NCBI RefSeq assembly: GCF_031583065.1
Contig: NZ_CP134053.1
Location: forward strand, 7,357,001 to 7,421,000
Length of the DNA stretch: 64,000 bases
Source of the DNA: Streptomyces sp. CGMCC 4.7035
Lineage (GTDB): Bacteria; Actinomycetota; Actinomycetes; Streptomycetales; Streptomycetaceae
Direction: 5' to 3'
The position numbers and the translations under genes were made by a program. The notes beneath the pieces were generated by a model. That model did no database searches. It was given only the letters and a program-made list of their open reading frames with translations, and had not been told where the DNA came from. Below, in pieces: positions 63,654 to 64,000 of this stretch; position 1 is the stretch's first letter, and each line of letters opens with the position of its first letter.

Positions 63654-64000
63654 TCAGGAGACGAGCACCCGGTCCTCCACGATGTCCGCCTCCGTCTCCG
63701 CTCCCTCCACGTGCTGCGCCGGCCGCTTCGGCAGGGCGAACATCAGCAGGAAGATCACCGCCATCACGGCCGCGACCCAGCCCAGCGCGTGCTGGAAGGC
63801 GTGCACGAAGGCCGGACCCACCTGGGCGGGGGTCAACCGGTCGTCGATCTCGCCGAAAAAGACCACCGACACCAGCCCGAGACCCAGCGCGTTGCCCATC
63901 TGCTGCACCGTGTTGATCAGGCCGGACGCCGAGCCGGAGTGCTCACGCGGCACCCCGGACAGGATCGCGTCCGTCAACGGGGCGACGATCAGCCCCATAC
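63654..64000 (-). CDS. DHA2-type MFS exporter, C-terminal part
   Basis: The window holds the last 114 or so residues; the start lies beyond base 64000. GLINTVQQMGNALGLGLVSVVFF and the preceding PREHSGSASGLINT are typical of the EmrB/QacA 14-helix drug exporters (last three helices). The tail after the last helix (LPKRPAQHVEGAETEADIVE) is cytoplasmic. A terminator follows it. Confidence 0.85.
   Translation of the reverse strand, partial: MGLIVAPLTDAILSGVPREHSGSASGLINTVQQMGNALGLGLVSVVFFGEIDDRLTPAQVGPAFVHAFQHALGWVAAVMAVIFLLMFALPKRPAQHVEGAETEADIVEDRVLVS

Overview
The window is a very GC-rich actinobacterial chromosome segment and almost certainly comes from a Streptomyces. Signs are many GTG/TTG starts, 4-bp stop/start overlaps, a few TTA codons, and a conserved gene order: a tatD-rpfB-ksgA-ispE block, the Pmt mannosyltransferase next to rsmI, a pair of penicillin-binding proteins beside an SsgA-like gene, and the SepX/GlpR-Glp-galU region. 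The order resembles the central core arm of S. coelicolor. I infer this from recall of gene neighbourhoods, not from a search.

Layout. 1-5.9 kb: the tail of a sodium:solute symporter with a small membrane partner, a LuxR-type regulator whose receiver domain lacks the phosphorylated Asp, gene relics, an ABC-F ATPase, a broken Uma2 gene and an acyltransferase. 6.2-10.5 kb (minus strand): ispE, ksgA, rpfB and tatD (isoprenoid kinase, rRNA dimethylase, cell-wall lytic factor, metal hydrolase). 11.3-14 kb: rsmI and pmt, divergent. 14.1-16.8 kb: the main accessory patch. It holds a small protein with a membrane-active-looking N-terminus and a C-terminal amyloid-type motif, followed by wreckage of an NB-ARC (NLR-like) gene split by a TnpB-type insertion element.

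16.9-23.5 kb: two paralogous transpeptidases, an SsgE-like sporulation protein, and a cbiMQO-type nickel/cobalt importer behind a match to the Nur (nickel) operator. 23.6-33.7 kb: serine hydrolase, dehydrogenase, collagen-like protein, an MMPL exporter with its TetR gene, and a Tricorn protease carrying a hexanucleotide microsatellite. 34-38.4 kb: a translationally coupled Baeyer-Villiger monooxygenase/hydrolase/SDR operon opposite a MerR regulator. 38.4-47 kb: exonuclease III, acetyltransferases, tRNA-Ala(CGC), SepX/GlpR, Mog, MoaC, a 32-bp minisatellite, Glp (MoeA-like), GalU and a folate enzyme. 47-59 kb: penicillin acylase, cation antiporter, MFS transporter, FmdB-like protein, MscL, LtrA, P1 peptidase, two TTA-containing genes and an L,D-transpeptidase relic. 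59.3-63.4 kb: the fructose operon fruR-fruK-fruA with tandem operators. The window ends inside a DHA2-type exporter.

Most of the window is housekeeping DNA. Unusual material is concentrated in (i) the amyloid/NLR/TnpB patch, (ii) tandem repeats within and between genes, and (iii) at least six gene relics, which suggest repeated gain and decay at these positions.
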